A stretch of 64,000 nt of DNA from Helianthus annuus (lineage: Eukaryota > Streptophyta > Magnoliopsida > Asterales > Asteraceae). Positions 60,876 through 64,000 of this stretch are shown in pieces. The position numbers and the translations under genes were made by a program. Numbering within the stretch: the stretch's first letter is position 1; every line of letters starts with the position of its first letter. Location of the stretch: assembly GCF_002127325.2 (NCBI RefSeq), contig NC_035448.2:11733408-11797407 (forward strand), in the 5' to 3' direction. The notes below the pieces were generated by a model, which saw only the letters and a list, made by a program, of their open reading frames with translations, had not been told where the DNA came from and ran no database searches.

Positions 60876-61788
60876 TCACAAAACCCGGCAACATCGATAC
60901 ATTTGATTCCATCCTCGATATGCTCAACGCATCAAAGTACAAAACTTTGTTAACCGTTGATGCACCCATTCAAAGGTCATAGCCATTAACTCTACTCTGC
61001 AGAAGAAAGCAGTCCGAATCACACCACAATCCATTTCAGAGGTCTTTCAGCTCGATGATCAGGAAGGTACAATTTCTTTTCCTAAAAACGAGTTAAAAAT
61101 TGACTTCATTGAGCGAGGGTATGCAGACACGATGATGAAGAGGGATACCTTACAAAAAGGTTTCTTCCCTTCTGCAACATGATTTTTATTCCATACCCTC
61201 CTCATGTGTGTTTCAAATAAATCCACTTCTTTTAATGAAATACCAATGAAGATTCAAAACCTGGGATATGCTATACTTCAAGAAGAAAATTTCAATTATT
61301 CCCAGGTAATCTTCAATGATTTGGTTAAAAATGTTGAAACAAAATCATTTTTACTGTTTCCAAGATTTTTGAGCTATTATTTTGAGCAAAAATTCAGTAA
61401 AGATGATATTGCGGTAATAAACCAAGGTGACTCTTTTCAGATAAACGGCTTAACTGCTGAAACATTTACAAGAATGTCAACACCTTGCAAAACACAAGCA
61501 GAGGTGCCTGAGCAGACTTTAGTAGTAAACACTGCTCCTCAAGTATCTGCTGCTGAGCCCACTACTCAAGGTGATCAAGGTAGCCAACCAACTGCCTTGA
61601 AACCCACACCTAAAATCACCAAAAAAGCCACAGAAAAAGAAAAATCAAAAACCCGCCAAACCCACCAAAAAGGCAACTCTGGAGGATGAGATACCAGAGC
61701 AACTGCCTGTGACAGCACCAAAGTCACAGCAAACCACTGCTGCTTCTTCCTCACAGCAGTTGGTAAAAATATCTCAACCCATACCTGG

Positions 61789-62224
61789 ATAAATTTGTCA
61801 TTGTCTTCATCGATGACATCCTTATCTACTCGAAGAGTCAAGCTGACCACGAAAAGCACCTTCGATGTATCCTTAAACTGCTTCATCAAGAAAAGCTTTA
61901 TGCCAAGTTCTCTAAATGCGACTTTTGGCTACGAGGGGTCCAGTTCCTTGGACATGTAGTCAGTGAGCGTGGTATCAAGGTGGATCCCGCTAAAGTTGAA
62001 GCCGTCATGAACTGGCAGGAGCCGAAGACACCTACGGAAATTCGCAGTTTCCTTGGTCTAGTAGGATACTATAGACGCTTCATCGAAAACTTTTCAAGAA
62101 TTGCTGCACCCCTAACTTCTTTAACTAAGAAGAGTATAAAGTTTAATTGGGGCCATAAGCAGCAAGAAGCTTTTGATATCCTCAAACAAAAGCTGAGCAA
62201 TGCTCCAGTGTTGACATTGACCTC
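61789..62224 (+). pseudogene. Gypsy reverse-transcriptase fragment (+ strand)
   Basis: Open on + from the junction with element D. It contains the catalytic palm motif VFIDDILIYSK, FLGHVVSERGIKVDP, RSFLGLVGYYRRFIENFSRI and ends at NAPVLTL, just before RNase H would begin. The upstream RT fingers, protease and gag are absent. Beyond about 62224 the sequence belongs to the opposite strand, so this is a 436-bp internal fragment joined at both ends to unrelated or inverted DNA. Confidence 0.88.
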
Positions 62225-64000
62225 GAGATTTATTGGAATAGATGAGGGTACTTCTCCTTCATCATGGACTCTACTTCCCACGTGTATTCGGGACCTCTAC
62301 GGGCATCCCATTTTACATTTACAATTGGTATATACTTCCTCCGAAGCTTCTTAACCTGTCGATCCTCGATCGACACTGGTTTTTCAACAAACTTTAAGCT
62401 CTCATCGATGTGTACATCTGTATGTGGTATAACTAGCGATTCATCAGCGAAGCACTTCTTTAGATTGCAGATGTGGAACACATTGTGGATACCACTGAGC
62501 TCTTCTGGTAAGTTTAACTTATAGGCAACCGATCCAACACGTTCGATTATCTCGAAGGGTCCAATGTATCTCGGGCTTAATTTGCCTTTCTTTCCGAATC
62601 GCATCACTCCCTTCCAGGGTGATACTTTAAGCAATACCTTGTCACCTACTTCGAAGTTAAAAGGTTTACGCTTCAAATCTGCGTAACTTTTCTGCCTATC
62701 TCGGGCAGCTTTCAATCGGTCACGAATCTGGACAATCTTGTCCGTCGTTTCAAAGATTATATCAGGTCCTGTCATCTGGACATCTCCAACTTCTGCCCAA
62801 CAAACAGGCGTTCTACACTTTCTACCATACAAGGCTTCGAAAGGAGCAGCCTTAATGCTCGTATGGTAGCTATTGTTATATGAGAACTCGACTAATGGTA
62901 GGTGGTTATCCCAATTACCACCTAAATCGATCACACATGCACGAAGCATGTCTTCCAACGTTTGGATTGTATGCTCACTCTGTCCGTCTGTCTGGGGATG
63001 GTAAGCCGTACTGAATTTTAGTTGCGTGCCCAAAGATTGTTGGAAGCTTTTCCAAAAGTGTGACGTGTATCTGGTATCTCTATCAGAGATAATAGACACA
63101 TGCACGCCATGAAGGGACACAATCTTATCTACGAATAACTGGGCTAACATATCGGAGCTATGAGTCTCCTTAATGGGTACTGACTTAGTCAGTCTATCAA
63201 CTATTACCCATATCATATAATTTCCCTTCCTTGTCTTTGGCAACTTGGTGATGAAATCCATCGTCACCATTTCCCACTTCCACTCGGGAAGTTCAGGCTG
63301 TTGCAGCAAGCCTGGCGGCTTTTGATGTTCCAGCTTTTACTTGCGCACAAGTCAAACATTTTGCTACATAGGTGGCTATAGACTTCTTCAAGCCTATCCA
63401 CCAAAAGTTTGCCTTTAAATCCTGGTACATTTTGTCAGCTCCAGGATGAATGGAATATCTGGAACTGTGGGCTTCCTGAAGGATAACGTCCCGTAGACCT
63501 CCATAAACAGGAACCCATATCCTTCCATTTAGTCTCAGAATTCCGTCTTTGCCATAGGATAACTGTTCTTCAGTTACTCCTAGCTTTTCGTTAGGATAGT
63601 TAGCTTCTGACACAACTTCCTTCTGTGTAGCTAACACTCTTTCATTCAGACTGTTCTTGATTTCAATGCTCTTGGCATTGATCCTTATCGGTTTCACTCT
63701 TTCTTTTCTGCTCAAGGCATCTGCGACTACGTTGGCCTTGCCTGGATGGTATCTTATTTCGCAGTCATAATCGTTCAAAGTTTCCATCCAATGTCGCTGC
63801 CTCATATTCAAATCTTTCTGATTGAACAGATGCTGAAGGCTCTTGTGATCAGAATAGATCACGAATTTAATGCCATACAAATAGTGCCTCCATAGCTTTA
63901 GTGCAAATACAACGACACCCAACTCCAAGTCATGGGTGGTGTAATTCTTTTCATGCACTTTCAACTGACGTGAAGCATAGGCAATGACCTTGCCTTTCTG
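62225..64000 (-). pseudogene. Gypsy RNase H - integrase - chromodomain block (- strand), partial at the right edge
   Basis: Read from the right edge leftwards: RNase H ([29 protein letters not shown]), integrase zinc-binding HHCC ([21 protein letters not shown]), integrase core with Asp in [10 protein letters not shown], Asp in [11 protein letters not shown] and Glu in [17 protein letters not shown], a [19 protein letters not shown] stretch, and a C-terminal chromodomain-like end ([16 protein letters not shown]). The stop is at 62230-62232. A single extra base near 63330 shifts the frame between the zinc-binding and core regions; otherwise it is intact. It is a chromovirus-type (Tekay/Del-like) gypsy pol. 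Neither LTR is in view. It may be the inverted continuation of the RT fragment at 61789-62224. Confidence 0.9.

Larger units (their letters stand above)
54536..61788 (+). mobile_element. LTR element D: relative of C, 3'-truncated and interrupted by a solo LTR
   Basis: The 5' LTR (54536-55341) is clearly related to that of C and is followed by the same primer site. The leader and gag-like frame follow in the same order as C. The gag frame is split by a 3.3 kb solo LTR at 57557-60875. Homology to C stops at about 61788, where gypsy reverse-transcriptase sequence begins, so the coiled-coil part, purine tract and 3' LTR are missing. No target duplication can be assigned; ATAAA precedes the 5' LTR. 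Confidence 0.85.
57449..61788 (+). pseudogene. Gag-like gene of element D, broken
   Basis: Starts MTKSKSSAKSSKG, parallel to element C. After 36 codons the solo LTR interrupts it; removing that LTR and one TCACA copy restores the frame (GLLT then KPGN). Beyond it there is a deletion near 60975 relative to C, a stop in the FPSA-x-FLFHT stretch near 61180, and a shift in an A-rich run near 61625-61655. The stretch 61204-61620 (NEIPMKIQNLGYAIL, FLLFPRFLSYYFEQ) is well conserved with C and is the best evidence that this domain was under selection in the family. Confidence 0.82.

Overview
The window is a transposable-element-rich stretch of a plant nuclear genome. It looks like a eudicot, and the repeat families suggest Asteraceae (inference only). 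Coding exons carry canonical GT-AG introns and plant-type transposase, Ulp1-like and LTR-retrotransposon pol domains. I see no intact host gene, no rRNA or tRNA gene and no CRISPR. Almost every long reading frame belongs to a mobile element, and most are broken.

Left half (351-32592): one very large terminal-inverted-repeat element, a Mutator-like element (MULE-1). It has a FAR1-type transposase gene on + and a ten-exon Ulp1-like cysteine protease gene on -. Both genes are now pseudogenes. Two roughly 10 kb Ty3/gypsy-type LTR elements are nested in it. Element A (4041-14093, - strand, TSD TACAT) lies in a transposase intron. Element B (16550-26577, + strand, TSD TACAC) lies in the last protease exon. 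Without them MULE-1 is about 12.15 kb. Its noncoding parts carry twelve exact copies of the palindrome TATGCATATATGCATA.

Middle (32593-46416): a mosaic of smaller TIR elements. Several sit directly against (TA)n arrays. It also holds a Pack-MULE-like element (35745-37278, 9-bp TSD), a hAT-like MITE, and MULE-2 (38065-43302, perfect 9-bp TSD). MULE-2 carries a mudrA-type transposase pseudogene and a small convergent GRF-zinc-finger-like gene.

Right (46417-64000): two related LTR elements with no reverse transcriptase, whose only product is a large gag-like/coiled-coil protein. Element C (46417-54214, TSD CTTTT) is complete. Element D (from 54536) is truncated and split by a 3.3 kb solo LTR (57557-60875, TSD TCACA). 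D ends abruptly at about 61788 in a + strand gypsy RT fragment, followed at about 62225 by an oppositely oriented gypsy RNase H-integrase-chromodomain block that runs off the right edge.

The main themes are a Ulp1-carrying MULE with an unusual palindrome field, repeated use of (TA)n microsatellites as insertion sites, and LTR elements with very similar LTRs around non-functional or pol-less interiors. These imply mobilisation by partners elsewhere in the genome.
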